Of a DNA stretch of 64,000 nucleotides, positions 20,610 through 31,619 are shown one piece after another. Both the position numbers and the translations under genes were made by a program. Each line of letters starts with the position of its first letter. Position 1 is the stretch's first letter. This stretch comes from Diorhabda sublineata. Its lineage: Eukaryota > Arthropoda > Insecta > Coleoptera > Chrysomelidae. The stretch is taken from positions 15,826,125 through 15,890,124 of the forward strand of contig NC_079475.1 of NCBI RefSeq assembly GCF_026230105.1, given 5' to 3'. The notes below the pieces were generated by a model. The model had not been told where the DNA came from, ran no database searches, and worked only from the letters and a program-made list of their open reading frames with translations.

Positions 20610-22095
20610 GTGGAGGCTCGTGGTAAAAAGTTTAGGTGTTTTTTAATGTTTTCCAATAAGTTATCTTGTAGAAATTTTGTCGTCTATGTGAAATTTTCAT
20701 TATATTTATATGTTGAGAGATTGTTTGCTAAACTAAGGTATGTTTCGGGACTTGGGGGGAGTACGATTTCCGTGGCGTCGCGATTAGGCAAAAATAAATC
20801 GAAACTGAAGAATGAAATTTTTTGATATCTCGCTTCGTTTTCGAGATCTCGATATTTATAGTTATAATCAAACGTTAGATCAAAACTCGCTTTATTGAAC
20901 AGATGGCGTTCAATACTTCGTTGCAAATGAATATTTTATCACTTCAAATTCAATATGAATCTTGTAATTCAATAAACAAAAGATTTTTTATTTTATCTAC
21001 TCTGGTACTCCAAAATTATATTGGATAAGAAAGATTTTTATAGTAAAATGAGCCATTTTTGAAAACTTTCATCACTCTGTGATGAATATAACTTAACATA
21101 CGATAAATACATGAATAATTTGATGTTTTTCGTAAAGAATTGTAGGTTGTTTTCATTATTTATAAAATAAAAAAATGTTTAATGATATTTTGAAGATTTA
21201 ATTAGTAATTTAATGTAAAGTATCCTCTTTCGAGCAACAAGTACGTTCTGAATGCTTTCAAAAGTTATTTATTTAGGTTAGGTTAGGTACTATTTTTATG
21301 TATAACTCATTTCTATAATAAATAAATAAAAAAATTGTGTTTAAATATCTAAGAAATATACATATAGCGTAGGTTCAGCTGGGCCGTATATAAATAGATT
21401 AGACCTTTTACAAACGGACCGGCAGTTTATTAAAAGACAAACTTCTTACACATATAAACTAATATCCTCAGTCCTTTTCTAGACGGTCTAGTCCTTTTAT
21501 ATATGGTCTATTTTTCATAAACAGTCTGTAACATATACAAATATTGTCATCATTGTAATGTCATCGACAATCCGCCGATGTCTCCAGAGAAATTCTTAAC
21601 TACATGAATCAAGTAGCAGCGCACGCTGGCTGTGTCTTTTTCGGATTAGAGACTCCGAACAAAAGGTTCTACGCCATATTGATTTATTACAAAAAAAATT
21701 GAGATTGAGGACTTGACAAAAACTAATTAATTATTATTAACAAAAATATAGCACATTTTCATACTCTGTCTTTTACATATTTCCACTGTCTATTGATTAC
21801 CTTCAAGTGGGTGTTTGGGCATTGTATTATATACTTGTACGCTTCTATACAAAGAAGAGTCTTCAACTTTTTTTGATCGTAGGAAGTTATTACCCACAGT
21901 TTTTTAGGTTAACTCTTGTTTTCAATATATTACTAGCTGACCCGGCAGACTTAGTACTGCCATAATCGACAAATAAAAAACCTAAACTTTTGTATAAAAT
22001 AAACTTAAGACAAACAAAAGGAATCCTTTTTTATTAAAACAAATAAAAAAATTCTCGGTATGAATAAAGTTATATTACTTTCGATTAATCACAGT
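20610..22095. other. No gene recognised
   Basis: AT-rich intergenic DNA between the esterase-fold gene and GTF2E2. It contains a short TAGGTTAGGTTAGG run (21277-21290) and, at 21936-21960, ACTAGCTGACCCGGCAGAC, which I recognise as a widespread insect dispersed-repeat motif. No coding potential seen. Confidence 0.5.
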
Positions 22096-22099
22096 TTAA

Positions 22100-22215
22100 G
22101 TTAAACAGTTTCTAAAGATGATACCTTAGTTATCGAAACGCGTGTCAGACTGTGTAATTGTGAGTGTTGTTGTAAACAGTGTATTCAGTATAATATAATA
22201 ACAATAACGGTTTCA
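22100..22215 (+). repeat. Dispersed repeat containing TTATCGAAACG, copy 1
   Basis: It shares AGATGATA…TTATCGAAACG, TCAGAC…GTGTAATTGTG and GTAAACAGTGTATTCAGTAT with the copies at 23.4-23.6 kb. Probably the tail of a retroelement; family not identified. Confidence 0.6.
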
Positions 22216-22359
22216 GAAACTCCAACTTTGAAAGTGTTAGAATCTAAGAAGAAATGTTGTCCTGAAAAATCTGTAATCACACTAACTTTAGTAACGTTGC
22301 AAGCACGCTAAATCATACATTTGAAAGAATATGTGACGTTATAAAAAGTATATCGGAAT

Positions 22360-22382
22360 GGTTCTTCTTCTTCTTCTTCTTC
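22360..22382 (+). repeat. (TTC)n microsatellite
   Basis: Six to seven TTC units. It is followed by sequence that I cannot assign. Confidence 0.85.
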
Positions 22383-22781
22383 AACGTATTTAAGGCCATA
22401 AGCCTGTAGTTTCCAACTTGTCATCCTTGAGATGTTGATTTATTGTCTGGAAAAATCTGTGTCCTTATATGAAATTTTGTCGCCCAATTGAAATTCATTT
22501 TTGAGGTTTCCAGGATCAAAGCATAGCAGGTGACATTTGAACCTTACTCGACTGTTTTTAAAGAAAAAAAATTACAGTAAATTTCCAACTATCGATGGTA
22601 TATGATTATGTAAATAAGTGAAGTACAATGGTCAGGGGAGCAATATACATTTACCAACAGAAAAGTAAAATAAATTACATATTGTTTCATATCTAAGTAT
22701 ACATATTATCCAATTAATATTTCACAATATTTTTCCTATTAATAGAACTATAAATAAAGGCGAAAAATAGTTTCCTAGTGA

Positions 22782-22948
22782 CTAAACTGTATTTTTTTGT
22801 GTTAATGTATCATTTTCATAAGTTTCCAAAACATCAGCTAAATGTTCGTTATCACGTGGTTTCTTGAATACTTTCTTCTTTGTACCAGGTTTCTTCCTTT
22901 TAGGTGCTACCGGTTTTTTGGGTCCATGATCTTGCATTGAACGAATAC
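22782..22948 (-). CDS. GTF2E2: GTF2E2 coding exon 6 (C-terminal)
   Basis: Residues 239-293 and the stop TAG (22784-22782). A basic KRKKPGTKKKVFKK stretch is followed by NEHLADVLETY, as in vertebrate TFIIE beta. TTCAAG acceptor. Confidence 0.95.
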
Positions 22949-25900
22949 CTTGAACAAATTCAGTAATTTATGAAATGAATAGTAAGAATATTAATAAAAA
23001 ATTCAAATTTTATTCATTATCGTTTATTTCAAGGATGTAACGGAAGTAGTTATATAGCAACTTAAGTTGAAGATGGAGTTTTTAAATTTGAGTTGTCGGA
23101 GTTGGAACAAGAATTGGAGGCAGATAAGACATCTGCTGTACTTGGTCCATTCGTTTATCATCTTTTTAACAGCTACCTTAGAATGAAACTTTTGTTTTCA
23201 ACCTATCAAAAAGTAAACGAATAAATGGACAAAGTACAATCGAGGAAAATGGAAGTTTAGCAGTTTAATCATCCTTATTGTAGTATTATAGATTTATAAC
23301 AACAAAATCCATTATGAAGTATTAATACTATATGAAAATAGTAACACGATCTATTTGAAAATGTTGTTAAATTGCTATAAACAATCATTTCCCTTGACTG
23401 TACATTTAAGAGCAGACTGAACACACTGTTTACACTACCACTATACCGACACATAATTACACTGTCTGACACGCATTTCGATAACTAACTTATCGTCTTA
23501 AAAGTTCACCTCCAGTCTCTGAAGATGATAACTTAAGTTATCGAAACGCCTATCAGACAGTGTAATTGTGTGTTGGTTTAGTGGTGGTGTAAACAGTGTG
23601 TTTAGTATGAATATTACCAACGGTTCCAGAAATTCCAACTTAATTTAAGAGAAGGTTTAATAAAATAAAAAATACAGAGATTGTATTTATAAAGAAAAAA
23701 CTAAATACGTTATCAATTTGAAGATTATTTTATTTCTATTAGAGGTATGTCCTTACAATGTTAAGGATCGGAGAGAGCTGACTACTTACTACCTAAACTT
23801 AATATATTTTTGGTTTGTATTATCGATTAACTTTGTTTTATGACCTGTAGTTCGAAAACCTTTTTTTTATTTTAGAAAATTTTTATTTATTTATTTCATC
23901 AGTTTACATACGCCGTTAACAACCAAATATACAAAAACATATATTTGGCATGATATGCATCCCACAGAGGTAATTACAGCTGTTTGCTGGACTGGCTGTA
24001 AACTTGCAAACTAAAATAATTAAAAACTAAATAACTATAGTATTAATGCGTTTTAAAAGTTTTTTCCTGTTATCTAATCATTTATTATTAATATAACGCT
24101 CCATAGAATCTATAAAATATATTTTATAAATTTTATATCTAATATATATATTTGGAAAACACTTATAAATTAAGTAACAATTCTAATCTAACTCTTGTCA
24201 ACTTATTTCTGGATAAATTTAATTGAGAAAAGCCAAGTTTTAACCTAATTAAACACAGTAACGCTAATTTTTTATTCAATAAACCAAGAAAAGTAAGTTT
24301 TAATCATATTAAACTCAGACGAGCCAATAATTAATTAAATTACAATAAAAAGTAAATTTTTGATCAAATTAATTGGATAAATATCTGAAAGACTCGTTTG
24401 AAATTGAAATTATTCATATCCATTGAATGTTTAAAAATAATTTCTTTGAATAATTGAAAGTTGAAAATAAAATTGGCAAAATAACCGTAATGTATTCTCC
24501 ATAACTATCCTGTTATTATATGAAATGGTGTAGATAGGGTTGTAGTCCATGTTTAATTTGTATTAATTACTAAGATATTCAATTCCATCTTCCAACATCT
24601 TCTCTAATTATTTAAGATTGCCAATAAATTTTGTAGAATACTTTTGAGACATAACCAAAACATAAATAAAATTTTAATTTCTACAATTTTCTAATAAAAA
24701 CTGAAATTCAAACAAACAAATGAAGCAATTGTTTCTTACCTTGTTTATCTAAATATTCTTCAATTTTAGCATCATCCATAGCATCAACTGCGACGGATCT
24801 CCATAACTTCTGAAACTCTTCGTCAATAGGAAGTGATGCAGTTCTATCATTATAAAACAAAACTTTTCTTTTGTCCATTGGTCTAGTAATGAAAATTACT
24901 TCGTTTTGGTTTTGCAATATCTAAAAGAAAATGTAAATAAAGGTGTTCAAGGTGTGGAAATTAAGTGATTAGATTGATAAGAAGCTACATCGGAGATAGT
25001 TCTCCTGCTCTACATAGCAGTGATGTAACTCGGACACTGGTATATCGTTCAGCTGATTGGTTAGAACTATTTAAATGTTTTGTAACATCCCAAAATATCA
25101 ATTTAGTGAAGAAAAAACTCAAGAGGTCTCTCGTCAGGTGAGTAATGTGGTTGAGGATCTAGAGGTCTCGCGTCAGTTGAGGATCCATAGTAATGTTGAA
25201 AGACATTCCACTTTCCAGTTCATCTGAAAAAACCTTTAACCACTAAAGCACCTAGAATCTTGATAAAACAGTTTTTCCATGACCTGCTGTAGTTTTGCAA
25301 AAATTTCTGTTGCAATGTGCACAAATATGACACTGTTGCTTGAAATTAATGTTACTCCTTTTTAGAACGAATTTCAAAATATTGGTTTACAAACCATTGA
25401 CTGGATGAAGTTCGCTCCTCCAAGTCGCAAGCTATGGTGTGAGTTTCGTCACTTAATTTCCGCACTTTCTATATATTTCACTAAGATAAGTATTTTACCT
25501 TTAATGCTTTCTCGCTATGCGGTAACGATTCTTGGACATCTTCTTGTAATATACCCCCCAGACCTTTCAGATCTTGTTGCTTCAATAATTTTAATAAACT
25601 TTTTCTATCTTTCAACTTATATAATGATTTAAACGCAAATTTACCATCGGGTGTTGCTTCTATTTTAACATTGTCAACGAGAGCTTCAGTTTGTAACCAC
25701 TGTAACAGAATAAATGCACTACTATCATAAAGAAATTACATATAGAAATTTTTCTCTTATTGGAAAAGAGAAATTTGCAATTAACCTATATCTAAAGTAA
25801 CTTTGATGATACAAAAAAAACCAAAGCTGTCAAATACATTTTCAAAAATTTCCAAGTTCACAAGTAATTACTGTTCTTCAACACCATTAGTACCCACCAG

Positions 25901-28900
25901 TTCCTTAGCAGGAAACAAATATTAAATTAGGTTTTATTTACCTAAAAATGTTCTCCTCAAACTTGTACTTACAATAAAATTATTTTTTTTTATTTATGCT
26001 TCCAAAAAAAAAATTGTACCCAAATGAGTACAATGGCATAATAAGTATTACCAAAAATGTTTAACTTTATATTTATTATTTTATATGTCAATTATCATAA
26101 CACTGTAAAACAAGAACTAAGAATGAAATATTTTGAAACACTTTCGTTCAATGCACAGAGTCACATTACATTTTTCACATATACATCTAGCCCTCATATG
26201 ACATTGACGACATCTGAGCTGGTTCTCAATTTTTTTAGGGAAATGCCCAATCGGATCATCCAAAACACTTCTTGGTAATGAACCAGAAGGTCTATTAGAT
26301 GCAGATCTTCTTTGTATAGCCTTATTATATGATCATATGTAGCGACGAGTAATACTTCTAACATATTGCAAAAGATCCGTTTTGTCATTACTCACCACCA
26401 TTTTTTACCGTGGATGTGAATTCTGTAATTATTGACTCCTTGGTCCAACAGATCAACACCGCCCATGCGGTGGTTGTAGTTTTTGAAAATTTCTAAGTGC
26501 ATTTAAAAGATCATGGCTTGCAAAATAATTGTCAAAAAATAGGACATGATCACTTGGGGCATCAATTATTTTCTCAAAATCAAGGACCACTCGTGAACCT
26601 AGTGGAAGCGAGGTTCTAATTTTAGTTGGTGCTTGAACAGATGATGGTTTAGCTCCACAATAGGTGGAATGAATAACAAAATCCATCCGAGCTACACAAC
26701 ATCCAGTCCTTGTAACCGAAACGAACAGATTTACCTCTTATAAATTGCTTCGCAAGAGTGATGCCCATAACATTTAACCATTGCTTCGTCTATAGACAAG
26801 AATTTATGAAAAATTCCCCATTGTTGAAACTTTGAGTTGAGAATGTTCATAAGTGGCCGAATTTTGTACATTTTGTCCTCAGTATCCAGTGTTCTGTTAT
26901 CTGCATAATGTAAATGTTTTTTTTATTTCTGTAAATCTGTTTCCACTAATTGCATTTGAAATAAATGGAACTTCAACATCCTCATCAAGATTCCAATAAA
27001 GGCGCTCACGAAGTAATTTATGATACCCAGAAAAGAGAAGAACACCAACGAAAATTTTTAACTCTTCTTTGGTTGTTACAAAATTATGATTGTTCTTAGA
27101 TGCCGCATAAATGTTGGTTTCGTCGACAATATGTTGGACCACTTCGTCATCAAATAGTTTTTCGAAAATCTGTACAACCGAACTTCGGCTCCATCTGTGT
27201 TGTTTATCTCTAATACTATAGGTACTTGCGTCCAATTAGGATTCCCCTTTAGAAGATGCCATCTCTCTAACAGTGGCAAACTATCCAAATTTTCGGTTGA
27301 ATTAGTTGGTTGCACATTTTGAAGTTCCGTCAGTGGCAGGCCATCTTCGTCTTCTAAATCAGACCCATCGAGATCAATTTCTACCTCACCTGGAATATCT
27401 ACTGGCAGATCTGCAGCTAATAAATTGTCTTCATCAAATTCTTCCTCGTCAGTTTGATAATCCACTTCTGGCGTAATTATAACGACATCAACTTCCAAAT
27501 TAGCATTATTTGCTTGTTCAACAGCATCAACTGCAGAAGCTAAGGTTTGGAATCTTTTACCATAAAAAGAGCTAGTTGCAATTCCGTTGATGTCCATTAT
27601 AGAATGTTCCTGGAAAAATTGCCCGGTATAGTCGTGTGCCCAGTGTACTCAAATGAGTACACCGAGATTTACATCAGAATAACAAAAAAACATAATATTG
27701 TAGGACTTTTTACATATGACCATATTATTGATACATAACCTATAAAACCTTATTCCCTCATATTTAAAAATTCCTGATACAGTTACATTTTCATTCACGA
27801 CATTTTTCCTTTGACCTTTCCCCCAAACAACTTCCTCAATAAAACAATAATCCATATTCCTTCAGCCCGGGGAATTCTAAGGAGTCTTCTTTTGGAAATT
27901 CCAAGTTATCTTTCTCTCATAACCTTCTTAATATCCCAATAGCATGCAATTAACTTAATCTTCTTCAATATACTCGTACGTCGTACAAGTTTTAGGAAAA
28001 CCAACACACTACATTCCTCTACTTCTACATTGTTTCTTGACAACCCCTTTGGTACAAGAATCCAGACAAGACGTTGGATGGAGCTGTATGTTCATTTTTT
28101 CTCTGGATAGCAAAGAGAGCAGATTTTGAATGCCTAGATTTCATCCAAGCTACGCTGTACCTACAGATTCGGCACGCACGACTTTGTTTAATTTTATGTA
28201 TTGTATGTATTTAGTTAGTACATAGTAAGTTTAAGTTATCAAACTTTTATTATTGTCCAACCTCTTCACCATCTTTGACACTAAGAGTAGCGTATTATGT
28301 TATTGTTGAGATTATATAGTGTGACATGGAGAAAATGAACTATTCTCAACTTAGATTGAGAATCAAAGTTCTTCATAAAAATTGGATATTAGACTTAGAT
28401 ATTTCTGGCACAAAAGTAATGTAATTTTCCACACCCATATCAGGATTATGTATTTTGGTAGCCAATATATTTTGGGTGATATATTACAAATTTTTAATCT
28501 CCTGGTATTTGTTGCTGAAATAAAAAGTTGTTCCTACCTACATTGAATTGATAGGGTCCTGTTTAGATTTCATGTAAATTGGATTGTAACAAAACATTTT
28601 TAGCAGGTAAAACAGATATTTATATGGAAGATTATTTATTGATTCAAATTGCAAACTGTCAACATCAGATTATATTTTTATCAAGACTAAAATAAACATG
28701 TCCACATTCTTAAAAACATGCTTGGCCCGCTTCTTTTACCTGGCAAAAAAGCTCATATCATAAATGACCATTATTCAAAGAAAATTATATTTTCATTTCC
28801 TTTATTAATTGTTCATAATGGTAAATGTTCAAATATATACCTAAAAGGCACTGTTTACCATCAATAGTTTTGAAAATATCTCTCTTCACAAAATTTTGAA

Positions 28901-29792
28901 TAGAAAGTATGTTTGTTATAACCTACTAATCAGGACTATTTTTTGAATTGTTTAAATGATATTTTTGTGTAATTTTGGAACATGGTAATTGCCCTGTTGG
29001 AATCCCTATTGTGCAGAGTCGTCACTGTACCAAGCACAATTCATTAATGGGTTGGAACAAACCTCTGTTGAATACATAATCTCTATTGTGCAGAATCATC
29101 ACTGTACCAAGCAAAATTCATTGATGGGTTGGAACAAACCTCTGTTGAACACATAATCTCTATTGTGCAGAATCATCACTGTACTAAGGAAAAAACTTTG
29201 TTGGGTTGGAACGAACCTACTATATTTACAAATATATCCACATAACTGTTAACTATTTTGTTGGCTACTATAACATCCAGAGATTTGTGTAAACTAACAA
29301 AATAAATGTTATAGATCTCTTTAAACTAATATTACCTGTTTAACTTTATTTCCGACATCAAGTTGATTAGTTTCATCTAAAATTTCTTCTAAAGTTAAAG
29401 GATAAGTTTCCCCTTCTTGATGCCTTGTTTTCATATGTTTCACAATTTTTGCTAAAACTCCAAAGCGATATTGTGAGCTTCCTGTAGAGGTTTTATATCT
29501 ATAATCAAATATTTATCAATAATAGTGAATGTACAAAAGTTATTATGATTAAAAAATGAATCACTTACGTATTAATATCGAGTTTAGGGGCGCTGGTTGT
29601 GCTGTTTGTTGGTTTAGATTTTTTCTTTTCATCTTTTGAAGGTTCGGGTTTTGATTCAGTCTTTTTCTTTTCTACACTATAATCAATTTGTGGAGAGTAA
29701 AGTTTATTACTAAAATGGGATATTACTTACGTGGGGGTACTTAGTGCTTTTTTCTTAAACAATTCTCGTTCTCTTAATAATGCTGGATCCAT
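22782..29792 (-). CDS. GTF2E2: Transcription initiation factor IIE subunit beta
   Basis: TFIIE beta pairs with TFIIE alpha in the RNA polymerase II pre-initiation complex and helps recruit and regulate TFIIH at promoter opening. Six coding exons join in phase: 29792-29731, 29676-29569, 29498-29336, 25699-25499, 24920-24740, 22948-22782. The product is 293 aa, against about 291 aa for the human protein. Order: an acidic/lysine-rich linker (22-56); a first winged helix starting YRFGVLAKIVKHM (67-); a second winged-helix region with LLKLLKQQDLKGLGGI; the diagnostic DEEFQKLWRSVAVDAMDD block in exon 5; and a basic tail (PKRKKPGTKKKVFKKPRDN) before NEHLADVLETY. Intron 3 (3.6 kb) carries a piggyBac relic on the same strand. 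BORCS7 lies divergently 479 bp away. Identification is secure. Confidence 0.97.
23412..23612. repeat. Back-to-back inverted pair of the TTATCGAAACG repeat
   Basis: The left arm 23412-23503 is the reverse complement of the right arm 23518-23612, with ~15 bp between them. Each arm matches the copy at 22.1 kb. It lies in the intron between GTF2E2 exons 5 and 6. Confidence 0.75.
24740..24920 (-). CDS. GTF2E2: GTF2E2 coding exon 5
   Basis: Residues 179-238, with the family signature FYNDRTASLPIDEEFQKLW and KIEEYLDKQ. TTTTAG acceptor, GTAAGA donor, phase 1. Confidence 0.96.
25499..25699 (-). CDS. GTF2E2: GTF2E2 coding exon 4
   Basis: Residues 112-178 (67 codons, phase 0 on both sides). It contains FAFKSLYKLKDRKSLLKLL and GLGGILQEDVQESLP, the second winged-helix region of TFIIE beta. 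Confidence 0.95.
26120..27597 (-). pseudogene. Decayed piggyBac transposase in GTF2E2 intron 3
   Basis: It starts at ATG 27597 with an acidic N-terminus. NPNWTQVPIVLEINNTDGAE is then split by a frameshift near 27180. The frame IFEKLFDDEVVQHIVDETN follows to a stop near 26900. The DDE-type core GSRVVLDFEKII…VLFFDNYFASHDLL is at 26500-26620. A Cys-rich tail with CHMRARCICEKCNV (26120-26230) ends the copy. The order matches the piggyBac family (DDE_Tnp_1_7 plus a C-terminal Cys-rich domain). At least three frameshifts or stops, so it is inactive. The palindromic motif GTACTCAAATGAGTAC lies just outside at 27645, with a related site near 26025, so these may mark its ends. Confidence 0.88.
27860..29006. 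other. Intron sequence, nothing recognised
   Basis: The GTF2E2 intron 3 portion outside the piggyBac relic. AT-rich, no persuasive coding or RNA feature. Confidence 0.5.
29007..29220. repeat. 77-bp tandem repeat, 2.7 units
   Basis: Units begin with TATTGTGCAGA at 29007, 29084 and 29161, each followed by TCACTGTACCAAG and GGGTTGGAACAAACCT. It lies within GTF2E2 intron 3, next to exon 3. Confidence 0.9.
29336..29498 (-). CDS. GTF2E2: GTF2E2 coding exon 3 (first winged helix)
   Basis: Residues 57-111, containing YRFGVLAKIVKHMKTRH and LTLEEILDETNQLD. TTATAG acceptor and GTAATA donor, ending in phase 0. Confidence 0.94.
29569..29676 (-). CDS. GTF2E2: GTF2E2 coding exon 2
   Basis: Residues 21-56, a low-complexity lysine/serine-rich linker. 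ATTATAG acceptor, GTAAGT donor, phase 2 on both sides. Confidence 0.9.
29731..29792 (-). CDS. GTF2E2: GTF2E2 coding exon 1
   Basis: ATG at 29792-29790. It encodes MDPALLRERELFKKKALSTP, the conserved N-terminus of TFIIE beta. GTAAGT donor in phase 2. Confidence 0.93.
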
Positions 29793-30271
29793 TCTAACTA
29801 TATCTTTGATACACTTACAAAATTGATCATGAATTAAATGTTGAAAGAGAAACAAATTAATAAGACATTTAAGTATAAACTACAGTATAAATATTTATAC
29901 ATATGTTAATGTAATACAAGGGTATTATCTTCTTCTGTTTTCAATTTCTTATTTAAGCATACAGAATCAACTAGTTTTTTATCATATCTACTCCAGATAT
30001 AAGAAATTGAATAAGTATGAGTATTTAGTCTCCTTATATTTCCATCACTACACTACTATCGATTAAAAAACCGTCATTTGTGCCGTTTACTAATCGTGGC
30101 CACCTCTAAATCCTGGTTGGCATCGTATTGATAATTCAGCTATTCAATTTCGTGGAAAAGAAGAATAACTATACCTTTAGTGTAGTTTGTTTTTGTTTTT
30201 GGTTGAAATAAGTATTGTATGCTTCTTAAGTATTTATAAAATACAATAACAAATTATATAAAACTATTACT
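29793..30271. promoter_or_regulatory. Shared divergent promoter region, GTF2E2/BORCS7
   Basis: 479 bp separate the two start codons on opposite strands, so both 5' UTRs and both core promoters must fit here unless there are upstream non-coding exons. I see no clear TATA box at a fixed distance from either start, which fits housekeeping genes. The most GC-containing stretch is 30065-30120. Confidence 0.55.
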
Positions 30272-30409
30272 ATGGCGTCAGCCAGTAGTACTAGTGCTAG
30301 ATCATTATTTGCTGATTCGAAAATGCGACTTGCTGATCGGGTACAAGTAAACGTGAACAATATATCTTCCTTGGCCAGACAGATAACTAGAGGGTCTAAA
30401 AGTACAGAG
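30272..30409 (+). CDS. BORCS7: BORCS7 exon 1
   Basis: ATG in the context ACTATGG. It encodes residues 1-46 and ends with an intact GAG codon before GTAAAT. Confidence 0.87.
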
Positions 30410-30655
30410 GTAAATACGACTAAAACTAAATAGAAAATTAATTTTTCTCTTAATATAGTAACATAATACTTTTAGATTCTTATGCATTCATCTCGAAATT
30501 TTGCCGTAGCAGAACAAGCGATGGAAAATAGTGAAAACAATCTTAAAAAACTTCAAGCTCTTTGCACACATGCAAATTATCAATATGATTCTATAAAAAA
30601 ATCGACTCGTCAACTGGAAGAAGTGAAGGAGCAAGTATGTGCAATGCAGAGATAA
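30272..30655 (+). CDS. BORCS7: BLOC-1-related complex subunit 7
   Basis: BORCS7 is a small coiled-coil subunit of BORC, which sits on the lysosome surface, recruits Arl8 and drives kinesin-dependent outward movement of lysosomes. Two coding exons: 30272-30409 (46 codons) and 30476-30655 (59 codons plus TAA), with a 66-bp intron (GTAAAT…TTTTAG) in phase 0. The product is 105 aa, close to the human protein. Matching features: an N-terminal SxxARxLFADSKMRLADRV helix, ITRGSKSTE at the exon junction (human KGSRSSE), NFAVAEQAMENSENNLKK and the ending LEEVKEQVCAMQR. It is divergent from GTF2E2. A polyadenylation signal follows at 30815-30820. Short proteins align weakly, but the order and length are convincing. 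Confidence 0.88.
30476..30655 (+). CDS. BORCS7: BORCS7 exon 2
   Basis: TTTTAG acceptor; residues 47-105, then TAA at 30653-30655. Mostly helical, with heptad-like spacing in the second half. Confidence 0.88.
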   Translation: MLMHSSRNFAVAEQAMENSENNLKKLQALCTHANYQYDSIKKSTRQLEEVKEQVCAMQR

Positions 30656-30814
30656 CTTTTGGGTAGTTAATAATATTCCTTAATTCACATATTTATTTTT
30701 TTATTTATTTATTTTAAACCATTCAATGACATTGTAATTTTTCATAGGCAATTTAACGCCTGAGCAATAGTGGCAGGCACTGTAGTGAGGATATTTCTTT
30801 AAAAAACAATTTCC

Positions 30815-30820
30815 AATAAA
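30815..30820 (+). terminator. Polyadenylation signal of BORCS7
   Basis: AATAAA, 160 bp after the BORCS7 stop codon, in an A/T-rich stretch. This is the first canonical hexamer in the sense direction. Confidence 0.55.
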
Positions 30821-31223
30821 AAAGAATATTTTTCATTTTTAGTGCAGGGCTGTTAAGTAAATAGTACTAAGTAAACTGACATAATTAGAGGTTCTGAAGA
30901 TTTTTATTTCTTTCGATATGTATTTTTTTATTTAAAAGTGCGAAGGGTCCTATACTAAACAAGGCATGACCAAAGTCAGATATCACTAGGTACCAGATGC
31001 AAACAGTCTGTTGAATACTGCTAAACTAATAACAAATTTGAAATAAATAAAATGTTGTAAAACAAAATAGTTTAATTCTAATAATTTAAATAAAAGATAC
31101 AAAAAATCATCATTACCTGTATCTGACAAATACAGATTTTACCTAGGTACTTGAGTGAAAATTATTTTTTAAAAACTTTTAGTTTGGCCAATATGCTGGG
31201 TTACATTTGGATTAAATAATTAA

Positions 31224-31463
31224 TTAATCTTTGTTATTACAAACTTCCCCTGAATTTAATCCATTTAACAATATTTTCTTTTTCTGGGGACAAACTTGGG
31301 AATGGTCCCTTTTTTTCCACTTAGGATATTTTCCATCAAATTTTTCCCAAAGGGTAGGTCCTAGTACATTAGATTTTTTGTAGCAGTTACTAGAGGTATA
31401 CCATTTTCGCATGCAGACAAAATTAAAGACATCTGCTCTTTGTTCTATGTCAATGTTAGACAT
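31224..31463 (-). CDS. Orphan 79-aa ORF, Cys/Trp-containing
   Basis: ATG at 31463-31461, TAA at the low end. I do not recognise it. The composition is protein-like rather than random: three Trp, four Cys and no low-complexity runs, with segments such as MRKWYTSSNCYKKSNV and LWEKFDGKYPKWKKRDHSQV. No signal peptide and no clear splice acceptor upstream. It could be an exon of an unlinked gene, a transposon fragment or chance. It is convergent with BORCS7, about 570 bp past its stop. Confidence 0.3.
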   Translation of the reverse strand: MSNIDIEQRADVFNFVCMRKWYTSSNCYKKSNVLGPTLWEKFDGKYPKWKKRDHSQVCPQKKKILLNGLNSGEVCNNKD

Positions 31464-31619
31464 GTGAAATTAAATAAAACTGTTCTTATTTTTGTCTACT
31501 TTGTAATACAACATATTCTTTATTGCAGCTGTAATCGATCTAACATGTCAACCACTAATACGAATCAAAAATATTTGCACCCAACGTCGACATATCCCTT
31601 ATTAAAATTAAAAACAAAG

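Noticed and set aside
25010..25440. Possible transposase piece in GTF2E2 intron 4
   Set aside because: A PHYSPDE-like minus-strand hexapeptide hinted at mariner, but the flanking frames do not continue the match.
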